DNA from: Halorhabdus sp. BNX81
GTDB taxonomy: Archaea; Halobacteriota; Halobacteria; Halobacteriales; Haloarculaceae
Reading direction: 5' to 3'
Assembly (NCBI RefSeq): GCF_029229925.1
Contig: NZ_CP107254.1
Span: 434,001 to 498,000, forward strand
DNA: 64,000 nt
Shown: positions 47,073-56,691 of the stretch, piece by piece
How the letters are laid out: every line of letters begins with the position of its first letter
Position numbering within the stretch: the stretch's first letter is position 1
Translations under genes and position numbers: made by a program
The notes under the pieces: generated by a model
What the model was told of the DNA's origin: nothing
Seen by the model: only the letters and a program-made list of their open reading frames with translations
Databases searched by the model: none

Positions 47073-48071
47073 ATGACAAACACGCTCATTTTCACCAAAG
47101 GGGGAGGACGGCTTGGAAATCAACTAGTTAACTATGCTAACCTATACGCTTTCCAGTGTGAAAATCCAGAATTCAATGTTTTTGATCTAGCATTTGTTCC
47201 ATTTATTGAGGATTATTCACGGCCGGACTTAGACTTGCTCAATAAATCTAGTGCGCTCGATGATATATGGCATCCTCTGATACGCCTATTCTGGGACGAC
47301 GGCATTCTGATATCAACCATTCCCGATCGAATCATTCACCCATTCCGATTGCGTCTTGTCCATGGCATGGCCGTACATCGAAGAGAGGCACAGAGTATAG
47401 TTGCCGGCAATCCGCATATTTCTTGTAAGATCCCAGGAGTTCACTGCGATGGCCTTGATCTGACGGACCCAGAGGATATCGCACAAATTCAATCGAAGTC
47501 TGTATCCGTCGTTGCTGGCTGGAACGTGCGTGCATGGCCTTTAGTTGAACAATACCGTGACGAGATTCGTCACCAGCTACGGCCTGGGCCGGAACGAACT
47601 AATTCGGTTATGGATTATATTGAGTCGTTGCGAGATAAATATGATTTACTTGTAGGACTTCACATTCGGCAGAGTGATTACCGTGAATGGCATGACGGGG
47701 AGTTCTACTATACCGCTAGGGAATACTGGGACATGGCAGAAGCGTTTGCCGAACGATCTTCGGCGGAATCAATGGCGTTTTTAATTGCTTCGGATGAAAC
47801 TCATGATAATTCGATATTTGATCACGACAAGTATCACATGGGATTGGGGGATCAAGATAGAGTGAATCATTATGTGGAGGATTTCGTCAAACTCTCACAT
47901 TGTGATATCGTGTTAGCACCGCCCAGCACATTTAGCGCCTTCGCAGCGTTTCTTGGAGACCTTCCGCTGGTACCACTCTACGAGGGCGTTACCAATGATG
48001 GATTCCAGAAACTAGAACGTCCATTGTTGGACTCTATAGATCATCCGGTTATGTCTTCGGCCATTCGGTAA
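47073..48071 (+). CDS. GT11-like (alpha-1,2-fucosyltransferase-type) glycosyltransferase
   Basis: A 332-residue enzyme of the GT11 type. GGGRLGNQLVNYA is the N-terminal motif and VGLHIRQSDYREW replaces the usual HxRRxDY, keeping the nucleotide-binding arginine. LAPPSTFSAFAAFLG is the C-terminal motif. GDP-fucose is the usual donor, and a GDP-sugar dehydratase/synthase pair lies at 54-56 kb. Donor and linkage remain inferences. Confidence 0.8.
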   Translation: MTNTLIFTKGGGRLGNQLVNYANLYAFQCENPEFNVFDLAFVPFIEDYSRPDLDLLNKSSALDDIWHPLIRLFWDDGILISTIPDRIIHPFRLRLVHGMAVHRREAQSIVAGNPHISCKIPGVHCDGLDLTDPEDIAQIQSKSVSVVAGWNVRAWPLVEQYRDEIRHQLRPGPERTNSVMDYIESLRDKYDLLVGLHIRQSDYREWHDGEFYYTAREYWDMAEAFAERSSAESMAFLIASDETHDNSIFDHDKYHMGLGDQDRVNHYVEDFVKLSHCDIVLAPPSTFSAFAAFLGDLPLVPLYEGVTNDGFQKLERPLLDSIDHPVMSSAIR

Positions 48072-48169
48072 TATTTTCTCGATAATAACTATTAGAGAAA
48101 TGGGAATAGCTCAGTCCAATTATATCATACCGATTCTTTTTGTGCATTGATCTATTAGGTTTACACCGA

Positions 48170-49054
48170 ATGGATCTCCCTCGATACAGATTATCGCATT
48201 TGCGTTCTGCAATTAGAAATCCAAAGAGAGCATTTTTAGAATTAAATAAGATATACTATACTAAAGTTCATGGGTGGGAAGGTATTGATATTGTAGAAGA
48301 AGACTGGGATAATTTAATCGTTTTGGACGCGTGCCGATACGATTCTTTTCGAGAATTAAATACTATATCGGGTAAATTAGAAAAAGTTCACTCAAAAGGT
48401 TCTATGACAGTCCAATTTCTCCGAGAAAATTTCCCAGATGATGGATATCCAGAAATAGTATATGTTTCGGCAAATCCAAATATCACCTGGCTTGATGCGA
48501 AATTCCATAAGCGAATTAGATTGTGGGAAAATCATACCGATGGTGATAAAGGTGTTGTTCCACCACAGTCAGTGACAGCAGAATCATTGAAATATCTGGA
48601 CCAATATCCAAATAAGCGTGTGATAATCCACTATATGCAGCCTCATTATCCGTTCATTGGTGATTTCGGTCAGAGTCTATATGAGCGGGGATTGATAGAA
48701 CACCGTAATAATGGAAACGAGTTCTGGCATCAAATTTCTACACGGGAAGCCAGTAAACAGGACTTTAAAATGGCTTATGAAGAAAATCTCCGAATTGTTC
48801 TGCAGGAAGTCGAAAAATTAACTGAAAATATTGACGGGAAGACGATAATTACATCAGATCATGGAAATGAGTTTGGGCGGCTCGGGGTATATGGTCATCC
48901 AAGTGGGACATTCACTAAAGGATTGACAGAGGTCCCATGGTTTATTATTAATAGTGGTGTGAGAAAGACAATATATTCAGGAACTGCAACTGATGGTCCA
49001 ATTGAACAAGATACACAATTGGACGATAAATTGGAAGCATTAGGATATGCGTGA
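48170..49054 (+). CDS. Alkaline-phosphatase-fold (sulfatase-like) enzyme, copy 1
   Basis: A 294-residue protein of the AP superfamily. The metal/nucleophile motif is EDWDNLIVLDACRYD, followed by SANPNI, IIHYMQPHYPF and the metal-binding TIITSDHGNEFG, with VPWFII near the end. A Cys sits at the nucleophile place, but the full sulfatase C-x-P-x-R motif is absent. Such proteins may transfer or remove phospho or sulfo groups on glycans. The ATG is chosen; a TTG ten codons earlier is possible. Very AT-rich. Confidence 0.8.
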   Translation: MDLPRYRLSHLRSAIRNPKRAFLELNKIYYTKVHGWEGIDIVEEDWDNLIVLDACRYDSFRELNTISGKLEKVHSKGSMTVQFLRENFPDDGYPEIVYVSANPNITWLDAKFHKRIRLWENHTDGDKGVVPPQSVTAESLKYLDQYPNKRVIIHYMQPHYPFIGDFGQSLYERGLIEHRNNGNEFWHQISTREASKQDFKMAYEENLRIVLQEVEKLTENIDGKTIITSDHGNEFGRLGVYGHPSGTFTKGLTEVPWFIINSGVRKTIYSGTATDGPIEQDTQLDDKLEALGYA

Positions 49055-49370
49055 GTGATCTATCTCAATTTCTCGTTTGTGGGTAAGTAGGTTCATATAG
49101 CTAAACTTTCACCCCGTCTATCGATATAGCACTTGTATATTTGAAAATACTCATATGTACAACTATTCGAGTGAAGCCACCGGATTGAATCACCAACCTT
49201 CCAGTAATTTAAGCTTTGAGTAAGTGTGTGTGTGTCTGTGTGTCTTCTCCTTTCCGGGAGATGAGTTTCAGGGGTTGCCTTTGATGAACTGGTGTTGGCC
49301 GCCGGGCACCACCGGTACTATATTTTGAACTACTAGGCTCAACATTGCCCACAACCTGACAACTACAGCG
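49055..49370. other. Spacer between convergent paralogues
   Basis: 316 bases with no supported gene. It holds a short GT/CT-rich run near 49223-49245 and a weak hairpin (GGTGTTGGCC against GGGCACCACC, around 49290-49312) that may act as a terminator for either flanking gene. Confidence 0.45.
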
Positions 49371-50444
49371 TCAATATTCACCAAAAGCGGGGGGTTTCGA
49401 TAACCCGATGGGAACGTACCGACCACCTGCAGTTTCATATGTCATATACCCTAACTGATCAAGCTGTTTGGCAACCCTTTGCGAATCGATATTTGATACC
49501 TGCCGGGGTGGAGTAGTTGTAACCTGCTTTCGTTCGTCATACGGTACTTCCAGCCACGGGACAGTACGAAGTTCAGGAACATATTGCGTCTTGAGATGGC
49601 CGTATTTTCGTGGCGAAAAGACCGCGCTCGAATCTCCCAAAAGTTCCCCGTGGTCGGCAGTGATAACTGTTTTCCCCTTCAAATGGGGTAGTAATTTCTC
49701 CACGTATTCCAATACGAGTTTTAGGTTTTCACGGTATATCGTTTGTATCTTTTCTTGTGAAATATACCCGGCCTCAGCTGCCCACATTAAGTCGGGATAC
49801 ATGCGTTTAGGATCATTATTGGATTCATTGAGCCGCTGGAACCCGATATTCTCATTCTCATTTAGACTTTGCCTTAGTGTTCGAGCCGTTTCGCCAAAAT
49901 ACGGACCATGTGGCTGCATGAAATGAATTATACATCGCTTATTTTCGTATTGTTCATACACGTCAGAAACAACATCGAACACATGTTCAGGATGAAAACA
50001 CTCCTGATTGCGCTCTACATCAGGTTCCCACTCTTTCCCGTAAGTTCGCAAAACGTCGTGGAAAACCCCTCCATCTAGCGTCATATCTGTATGTGGATTT
50101 GATGAAATGTATACTGTGTCGTGTAGTTCTCGTCCATTGAATGTTTTCTCGATAAACTGGCTCGTTCGTGAGGCTACCGAGATAACTTCATCTAGGTCTC
50201 CTTCTATTTCTTGAATTGAATCGAAAACATCGTATCGGCAGGCATCAAGAAGGATCAAGTTGTCCCAGTCTTCAGTGACAATATCTGTTCCTGGACCATA
50301 TTTCCGAAGAAAAATCGGTTTGTCGACCCGTTCGTGGGCTATTTGAAGAATAGATTCGGCCTTCTGGTTCAGTATATTTCGTAGGAGTTCCGGGTTATTC
50401 ATTCCCTTTTTGAATTTGCGGAGTAGATTTGGATTTGGGGTCAT
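49371..50444 (-). CDS. Alkaline-phosphatase-fold (sulfatase-like) enzyme, copy 2
   Basis: A 357-residue paralogue of the 48170 gene, facing it. The shared motifs are EDWDNLILLDACRYD, SSNPHTDM, IIHFMQPHGPYFG, YRENLKLVLEYVEKLL and TVITADHGELLG, with RTVPWLEVP near the end. It is about 60 residues longer, mostly at both ends. The role is as for copy 1; the two may modify different positions or be exchangeable. Confidence 0.8.
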   Translation of the reverse strand: MTPNPNLLRKFKKGMNNPELLRNILNQKAESILQIAHERVDKPIFLRKYGPGTDIVTEDWDNLILLDACRYDVFDSIQEIEGDLDEVISVASRTSQFIEKTFNGRELHDTVYISSNPHTDMTLDGGVFHDVLRTYGKEWEPDVERNQECFHPEHVFDVVSDVYEQYENKRCIIHFMQPHGPYFGETARTLRQSLNENENIGFQRLNESNNDPKRMYPDLMWAAEAGYISQEKIQTIYRENLKLVLEYVEKLLPHLKGKTVITADHGELLGDSSAVFSPRKYGHLKTQYVPELRTVPWLEVPYDERKQVTTTPPRQVSNIDSQRVAKQLDQLGYMTYETAGGRYVPIGLSKPPAFGEY

Positions 50445-50656
50445 TGGTTCTAGACTGAGGTTATCGCTTTAACAGTATATCTATGGTATCTGGGTAGTGT
50501 TTAGATAACTTGGTTCCATACGAACGGGAAGGGGCGGACCTAATTGCCGACGTATATACCGGATATACACAACCAGAAGTCGATGGTCGAACTTTTTTGG
50601 AACACTGTGGGGACAATTTGGATATATACACATCTTAAGCTCAATATGATTGAATT

Positions 50657-51622
50657 CTATTTGCAAATTTCGTCTTGTTGGTCTCTCTGATGCGACTTCT
50701 TTGCAATATCTACTTTCGTCCGTTCGATCCCTTCACGGAGCGGAATCGACGGTTCCCAGTCAAGATGCTCACGTGCTTTCGAGAGATCGGGCTTCCGGAT
50801 GTCTGGGTCCTGTTCTGGACGCCCTTCGTAGACAATATCGCTATCGCTGTCGGTCACATCGATGACGACCTCCGCTAAGTCTTGGATCGTCCGTTCGTCG
50901 GGATTCCCGATATTGATCGGTGTTTGTACGTCCGCATCCATCAACGCCCGAAGCCCTGCGATGAGGTCGGAAACGTAGCAGAAACTCCGCGTTTGACTCC
51001 CGTCACCGTGAACGGTCAGCGGTTCGCTCTCCAGTGCTTGCCGGAGAAAGGTCGGCACGACACGCCCGTCGTCGAGTCGCATCCGGGGACCATATGTATT
51101 GAAAACCCGCGCGACACGGACGTCAAGATCGTGTTGGTCGCGATAGGACCGAATCAGCGACTCTGCGTAGCGTTTCGATTCGTCGTAACAGGATCGCGGG
51201 CCGTACGGATCGACGTTTCCGCGGTAGTCTTCGGGCTGGGGATTGACTTCCGGATCGCCGTACACTTCGCTAGTAGAGGTAAACAGGTACTTTGCGTCCT
51301 TTTCTTTCGCCAGTCCGAGGGTCTTGTGTGTGCCGAGCGCACCGACCTTTAGTGTCTTGATTGGATGGTCCTGGTAGAACACCGGCGAGGCGAGGCTCGC
51401 TAGATGACAGACCCAGTCAACGTTACCCGTCACGTGGACGAACTCGGTTACGTCGTGTTCATAGAACGTAAATCGATCATGATGGAAAAACCCGTCCAGA
51501 TTCTCCGTTCGACCGCTCACCAGGTTATCCATCGCGATGACTTCGTGACCGTCTTTGAGTAGTGATTCACACAGATGCGAACCGAGAAAGCCCGCCCCGC
51601 CGGTAACGACAATCCTAGCCAT
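50657..51622 (-). CDS. UDP-glucuronate decarboxylase (UDP-xylose synthase)
   Basis: A 321-residue extended SDR enzyme. GGAGFLGSHLCESL binds NAD, TSEVYGDPEVNPQPE and GPRSCYDESKRYAE (catalytic Tyr/Lys) are close to the UXS pattern, and NTYGPRMRLDDGRVVP follows. It makes UDP-xylose from UDP-glucuronate. It overlaps galU by eight bases, and with aglM at 32 kb gives a full route from UDP-glucose. Confidence 0.88.
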   Translation of the reverse strand: MARIVVTGGAGFLGSHLCESLLKDGHEVIAMDNLVSGRTENLDGFFHHDRFTFYEHDVTEFVHVTGNVDWVCHLASLASPVFYQDHPIKTLKVGALGTHKTLGLAKEKDAKYLFTSTSEVYGDPEVNPQPEDYRGNVDPYGPRSCYDESKRYAESLIRSYRDQHDLDVRVARVFNTYGPRMRLDDGRVVPTFLRQALESEPLTVHGDGSQTRSFCYVSDLIAGLRALMDADVQTPINIGNPDERTIQDLAEVVIDVTDSDSDIVYEGRPEQDPDIRKPDLSKAREHLDWEPSIPLREGIERTKVDIAKKSHQRDQQDEICK

Positions 51623-52493
51623 CGGTTTCCAATTGGGCCTGTAGTACGTCTCGGACGGCCGTGTTCATTTCACCTTCGTCGTGTTCCAATGCCATCTCGA
51701 CGTTTGCCTCAAGCCAGTCAATGAGCGTCCCGATGTCGAAGCGGTCGCCTTCCAGCGGGAGGCCCCGTACGTGATCGAGCTTCCGAATCGCGTCGGTAAG
51801 CTGCAGTTCACCCCCGACGCCTGGTTCGGTCGCTTCTAGTGTTTGGAAGATTTCGGGCGGCAGCACATACCTGCCTGTGATCGCGAGGTTCGATGGTGCG
51901 GCTTCTTGAGAAGGTTTTTCGACGAAGTCTGCGACCGGAAAGGACTGTCTGTCCGAGGAAGCTGTCGATTCGATGTCGGCTACTCCGTAAGCCGGAACGT
52001 CTTCCCAGGGAACCTCTTCGAGCGAGACCATGGCACTTTCGCAACCTTCGGCGGCTTCGACGAGTCGTGCAGTACACGAGCGCTCGCTCTGGACGATCGT
52101 ATCGCCGAGCAATAACGCGAAGGGTTCGTCCCCGACATGTTTCCGAGCGTAAAGAACGGCGTCACCGAGTCCGTTACGCTCTTTCTGGCGGATGTAGTGA
52201 ATGTCGGCGATATCGGCGATATGCTGGACGCGATCCAGTCGTTCGTCTTTTCCTGACCGGCGCAGTTCGTGTTCGAGTTCGTACGATTTGTCGAAATGTC
52301 GTTCGATCGCTTGCTTTCCCCGACCAGTGATAATCAACAGATCGTCGATTCCGGCAGCGACCGCTTCTTCGACTACGTATTGAATTGTCGGCTTATCCAG
52401 CACGGGCATCATTTCCTTCGGCTGGGCCTTCGTGACAGGGAGAAACCGGGTTCCGAATCCGGCAGCCGGTATTACGGCGGTTGTCACTTCCAT
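51615..52493 (-). CDS. galU: UTP-glucose-1-phosphate uridylyltransferase
   Basis: A 292-residue GalU-type enzyme that makes UDP-glucose. AVIPAAGFGTRFLPVTKAQPKEM is the nucleotide site, FALLLGDTIV has the metal-binding Asp, and FVEKP and GDRFDIGTLIDWLEA follow. It feeds the overlapping UXS gene through a UDP-glucose dehydrogenase. It has a normal length and no membrane segment. Confidence 0.94.
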   Translation of the reverse strand: MEVTTAVIPAAGFGTRFLPVTKAQPKEMMPVLDKPTIQYVVEEAVAAGIDDLLIITGRGKQAIERHFDKSYELEHELRRSGKDERLDRVQHIADIADIHYIRQKERNGLGDAVLYARKHVGDEPFALLLGDTIVQSERSCTARLVEAAEGCESAMVSLEEVPWEDVPAYGVADIESTASSDRQSFPVADFVEKPSQEAAPSNLAITGRYVLPPEIFQTLEATEPGVGGELQLTDAIRKLDHVRGLPLEGDRFDIGTLIDWLEANVEMALEHDEGEMNTAVRDVLQAQLETDG

Positions 52494-52519
52494 GGGGGTC
52501 TTTACACTGAACGCCGTTA

Positions 52520-54313
52520 TCAGGCTTTGCCTTGCTGCGTATACAGCCGCGCATAGGTGCCATCGTTTTTCAGTAGCTCTTCGTGGCCACCAGCTTCCAC
52601 GATGTGGCCGTCTTCAAGCGCGAAGATACGATCCGCGTTTTTGACGGTCGAGAGCCGGTGCGCGATGACGATCAGCGTTCGTTCGCGTTCCATCGATTCG
52701 ATCGCCTGCTGGATGTCGTGTTCGATTTCTGTATCGAGATCGCTGGTCGCTTCGTCCAACACGAGTAGATCCGCATCAGTCAGCAGGGCGCGAGCGAGTG
52801 CGACGCGTTGGCGCTGTCCGCCCGATAGTCGCACTCCGTCATCACCGAGGTCAGTTTGATATCCGTTCGGAAGATCCTCGAGGAATTCAGTAACCTGTGC
52901 CAGTTCACAGGCCCGCTGAACCTCCGCGTCGGTCGCTGACCGGTCTCCGACCGTTATGTTTCGACGGAGCGTCTCGTTAAAGATATAGGGGTGTTGGCGA
53001 ACTACTGCGACTTGTTTACGCCACTTCGTCACATCGAACCGACTGATGTCTATATCGGACGCAGTAATGTTGCCTTCCTCTGGTTCGTATAGTCGGGCGA
53101 GAAGTGAGATGATCGTCGATTTCCCAGCACCGGAGGGACCGACAAACGCGACAAATTCGCCGGGGTCGATGTGCAACGAGATATTTTTGAGCACTCTTTC
53201 GTCGTGATTGTATGAGAAGGATACCTCGTTGAATCCGATGCTACCGACGCTATCCGGGAGTTCTTTGTCTCCTCCCATCGGTTCGCGGTTTCGTTCAAGC
53301 TTTGTAAGGAAACGCTTGGTACGAACGAGATGAGGCAGATCAACGCTGAGATGATACAGCAGATTGTTCAGGGTACTTACTCGTGGACCCAGCCGGAACA
53401 GAGCAAACAGGAACACACCCAGTGATCCGAGCGACAGTGATGGATTTTGCAGGCCAATATAGATCAAGACGAAAATCATAATCGCTGTCAACAGCTGATA
53501 GAAGTTGCGTATTGCGGCCTTGTTCCTGGTTGATTTCACTCTCGCGGTGCGAAACTGGGTCACAGCGTCCTCGAAAACGTCGATCAATTCCGGACGAAGG
53601 CCGAACAGCTTTACATCACGGATTCCCTGTGTACCAGCCTGTGCCGCGGATTGGATACGTTCGTTTGCGTCCGCGACACGGTCACCGATTTCATATCCCG
53701 ACTCCAGAACGCGATCGAATCCGACCGATAGTACGGCGAAAACGGCCCCTGCAGCCAGTGTTAATATCGGTGCGAACGCAAGTGCGATCCCGAAGTACAT
53801 CACAGCAAGCAGTCCCTGCTCAACGATTCTGAGCGTTGTCTGTAGTGACCGTCCAGCGTACTCGGCCTGTGTCACGATCGCGTTGAGTATATCGTCCGAC
53901 CCCTCCTGATCGAAGTACGCGATCTTGGCCACCGTTGCTTGTTCGAACGCCCGCTGTTGTAAGTGCGCGGTGTAGTACGTCTCCATCGCCCCGCGGAGCC
54001 ATCCGACAAGGAAACTCGATGTGTACCGGATCGACATGATGATTGCGACGCCGACGACCAGATACGCCATTGTGAAGGGCACGTCGAGCGCGAGATAGAC
54101 GTCGGCGAACAGACCGAGCACGCCTGACGCCGTTTCCGGATCGGTTGACCCACGGGCGAGCTCGATGATCGGAAGGATGAATCCGAGGCCGATGCCCTCG
54201 AGAACTGCTGCGACGACGCTGATTAGGACCACTCCCGTCGCTAACTTCGGACGATACCGCATCGCGTCGAAAAGCGCAGCCAGCTTCGTTCGCCAGTGGA
54301 TCTCGCCGTCCAT
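52520..54313 (-). CDS. ABC exporter / lipid-linked glycan flippase
   Basis: A 597-residue fused transporter with six transmembrane helices (about 25-310) and an ATPase domain. The ATPase has Walker A GPSGAGKST, Q-loop RQHPYIFN, signature LSGGQRQRVALARAL, Walker B LLVLDEATSDLD and the switch His in VIAHRLS. It resembles MsbA and PglK. Amid glycan genes it probably flips a lipid-linked oligosaccharide across the membrane. Drug export is a less likely alternative. Confidence 0.9.
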   Translation of the reverse strand: MDGEIHWRTKLAALFDAMRYRPKLATGVVLISVVAAVLEGIGLGFILPIIELARGSTDPETASGVLGLFADVYLALDVPFTMAYLVVGVAIIMSIRYTSSFLVGWLRGAMETYYTAHLQQRAFEQATVAKIAYFDQEGSDDILNAIVTQAEYAGRSLQTTLRIVEQGLLAVMYFGIALAFAPILTLAAGAVFAVLSVGFDRVLESGYEIGDRVADANERIQSAAQAGTQGIRDVKLFGLRPELIDVFEDAVTQFRTARVKSTRNKAAIRNFYQLLTAIMIFVLIYIGLQNPSLSLGSLGVFLFALFRLGPRVSTLNNLLYHLSVDLPHLVRTKRFLTKLERNREPMGGDKELPDSVGSIGFNEVSFSYNHDERVLKNISLHIDPGEFVAFVGPSGAGKSTIISLLARLYEPEEGNITASDIDISRFDVTKWRKQVAVVRQHPYIFNETLRRNITVGDRSATDAEVQRACELAQVTEFLEDLPNGYQTDLGDDGVRLSGGQRQRVALARALLTDADLLVLDEATSDLDTEIEHDIQQAIESMERERTLIVIAHRLSTVKNADRIFALEDGHIVEAGGHEELLKNDGTYARLYTQQGKA

Positions 54314-54383
54314 CTATTCCAGTACTGTATCGTACGGCTGTGTCCATTAAACCCATTCGATCAGGCAATCTCAGCGCCTTGAA

Positions 54384-55346
54384 TTACTTCTCGATGGGCC
54401 GGACTGCTTCGTACCATTCGATCGTCCGACGCAGTCCCTCCTCGAAGTCGGTCGTCGCTTCCCAGTCAAAGCGCTCTTTTGCACGCGACGTGTCGAGTCG
54501 TCGCCGTGGTTGGCCGTCCGGCTTCGACGTGTCCCATTCAATATCACCGTCAAAACCAGTCAAATCAGCAATCAGCTCAACAAGTTCCCTGATGCTGATC
54601 TCCATCCCGCTACCCAGGTTTACGGGATCGCTCTCGTCGTAGCGCTCGGCCGCGTCAAGGATCCCCGCCGCGGCGTCTTTCACGTACAAAAATTCCCTGG
54701 TTGGCTCTCCACTTCCCCAGGCTGTAATCGAGTCGTCTCCCCGTTCCCGGGCTTCGATACACTTCCTGATGATCGCGGGGATAACATGGGCGGTCTCGAT
54801 GTCGAAGTCGTCACCTGGCCCGTAGAGATTGACCGGGAGTAAGTAGATGCTGTTAAACCCCCACTGTTTTCGGTACGCACGCGATTGAGTGAGCAAGGCT
54901 TTCTTCGCGATGCCATATGGGGCGTTGGTTTCCTCGGGGTATCCTTCATAGAGGTCCGTCTCGCTGAACGGGACTGGCGTATGCTTGGGATAGGCACAGA
55001 TAGTTCCCAGGATTGTACACTTCTCGACATCGAACTGGCGGGCCAGTTCTAACAGCTCGATTCCCATGACTGCGTTGTCATAGAAGTACTGGCCAGGATT
55101 GGCTCGATTTGCACCGATACCGCCGACGGTCGCTGCGAGGTGGATCACCGTGTCCGCTTTCGAGTCGGACAGCGCCCGGCGGATATTTGCCCGTTCCCGG
55201 AGGTCGTACTCGTTGCTGTCCGGGACGAACACCGACACCGTCTCCGAGCGCGAACGCAGTTCTTCGATCAGGTGGCTACCGAGGAACCCGCTTCCACCAG
55301 TCACCATAACGGTCTTGCCATCCCAGAACGTGGTTGGTTCGCTCAT
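54384..55346 (-). CDS. GDP-L-fucose-synthase-like epimerase/reductase
   Basis: A 320-residue extended SDR protein. [16 protein letters not shown] binds the cofactor, and [27 protein letters not shown] and [15 protein letters not shown] are the GDP-fucose synthase patterns; YGIAKKA holds the catalytic Tyr/Lys. Another GDP-4-keto sugar product is possible. The ATG overlaps the stop of the GDP-sugar dehydratase by four bases, so the pair are coupled steps. Confidence 0.84.
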   Translation of the reverse strand: MSEPTTFWDGKTVMVTGGSGFLGSHLIEELRSRSETVSVFVPDSNEYDLRERANIRRALSDSKADTVIHLAATVGGIGANRANPGQYFYDNAVMGIELLELARQFDVEKCTILGTICAYPKHTPVPFSETDLYEGYPEETNAPYGIAKKALLTQSRAYRKQWGFNSIYLLPVNLYGPGDDFDIETAHVIPAIIRKCIEARERGDDSITAWGSGEPTREFLYVKDAAAGILDAAERYDESDPVNLGSGMEISIRELVELIADLTGFDGDIEWDTSKPDGQPRRRLDTSRAKERFDWEATTDFEEGLRRTIEWYEAVRPIEK

Positions 55347-56404
55347 CGCCAGTCCACCCGGCCGTCCCACTTCGATGGGTTGTTGGCATACCACGCGATC
55401 GTCCGACGGATCCCCTCCCGCCATGAAACGTTCGGCTCCCAACCGGTCTCGTCGTGAAGTTTTTCGTACCCGACTAGCAACTCTTCGACGTCACTGTCGC
55501 CCGGACGATATCTGTCTTCCGTCTGGACGATCTCGGGCTCGTCCCAGTATCCTTCTTCGGCACCGACTTCGAGGATCGTATTCGTCCACTTCCGCATCGA
55601 GATGTTCTCACCGTAGCCGTAGACGTACTCCTCGCCGGGATTTCCATCCAGAGCGACGTGCATGTGCCCTCGAACGCCATCGGAGACGAAACACATGTCT
55701 CGTTTGGGCGTGAGGTTGCCAAGCTCGATGATATCTCGTTCTAGGGCCTGTGTGATGATCGTCCCTGTAATGTATCGGGGGTTCTGTCGTGGCCCGTAGT
55801 TGTTGAACATTCGTGTGGTTACGCCGGGCAGGCCATAGGCGTCATGATAGTTCATCGTCAGAAAGTCCGCGGCGAGTTTCGAGGTTGCGTAGATCGACTT
55901 CGGATTGACCGGCGACCGTTCGTTGAGGAGAACCTGGCCGTCGTCGTGGTAATCATGCTTGTCAGCCATTCGGCTGTCGACGTTTCCGTATTCTTCGGAA
56001 GTGCCTGCCGTATCAAACTTTGCGATGTCGAGGTCCAGATCGACGATACTTTGCAGGAGATTTAGCGTGCCAACGACGTTGGTATCGATTGTTTCGTATG
56101 GCCGGTCCCAAGAGTCGCCGACGTGAGCCTGCGCCGCGAGGTGGAAGATGATTGTTTCGGAGAAGTCAGCTAGCACTGAGAGAGCCTCCTTGACAGAATG
56201 AGCGTCCCGGAGATCCCCCCGATGGATCGTGATCGAATCACGCAAGTGCCGAATATTCCGGAGCTCGCCACTCGATGTCGCACGGACGAACACGTGGACG
56301 TTAGCGCCAAATTCGACAAGTTGTTCGGTGAGATGTGACCCGACGAACCCGTCGGCGCCGGTTATAAATACCGGGCGATCGGCGAATCGACGTTCGACAT
56401 TCAT
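55343..56404 (-). CDS. GDP-mannose 4,6-dehydratase-like enzyme
   Basis: A 353-residue SDR enzyme. [20 protein letters not shown] binds [19 protein letters not shown] and [12 protein letters not shown] are dehydratase-like, and YATSKLAAD has the catalytic Tyr/Lys; the [17 protein letters not shown] motif follows. With the next gene it would turn GDP-mannose into a 6-deoxy sugar. The ATG at 56404 is chosen; one five codons upstream is possible. Other nucleotide-sugar dehydratases are an alternative. Confidence 0.8.
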   Translation of the reverse strand: MNVERRFADRPVFITGADGFVGSHLTEQLVEFGANVHVFVRATSSGELRNIRHLRDSITIHRGDLRDAHSVKEALSVLADFSETIIFHLAAQAHVGDSWDRPYETIDTNVVGTLNLLQSIVDLDLDIAKFDTAGTSEEYGNVDSRMADKHDYHDDGQVLLNERSPVNPKSIYATSKLAADFLTMNYHDAYGLPGVTTRMFNNYGPRQNPRYITGTIITQALERDIIELGNLTPKRDMCFVSDGVRGHMHVALDGNPGEEYVYGYGENISMRKWTNTILEVGAEEGYWDEPEIVQTEDRYRPGDSDVEELLVGYEKLHDETGWEPNVSWREGIRRTIAWYANNPSKWDGRVDWR

Positions 56405-56691
56405 ATCTCTCAGAAACACGTGAGAGCCGTTAGTAATTTCCGATCATTTGCGTCTGCTACGTATACCATCAACTCTCTGTGTGTAGTCTTGAGAGGGTCG
56501 CTGCTGCTCCGGTGTTTTCGGTTAACTCAACAAGGTAGAGACTATAGACGGCGATATGGTCCAAGTACAGGAATCAAGACTGCCGGAGTACTCAATCCTC
56601 GGTGGGATACCGATTCCGCTTAGCTGAATACGTTACCCAAGCAATAGAAACATTCTATATTGTCCCACTGATTCGCTGATGTGATATCACA

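Noticed and set aside
49223-49245. GT-rich run as a CRISPR or other repeat array
   Set aside because: It is a short simple-sequence tract without spacers or regular units.
56420-56623. 67-codon frame upstream of the membrane glycosyltransferase
   Set aside because: No domain, no promoter spacing and poor composition; a transposase remnant was considered but not supported.
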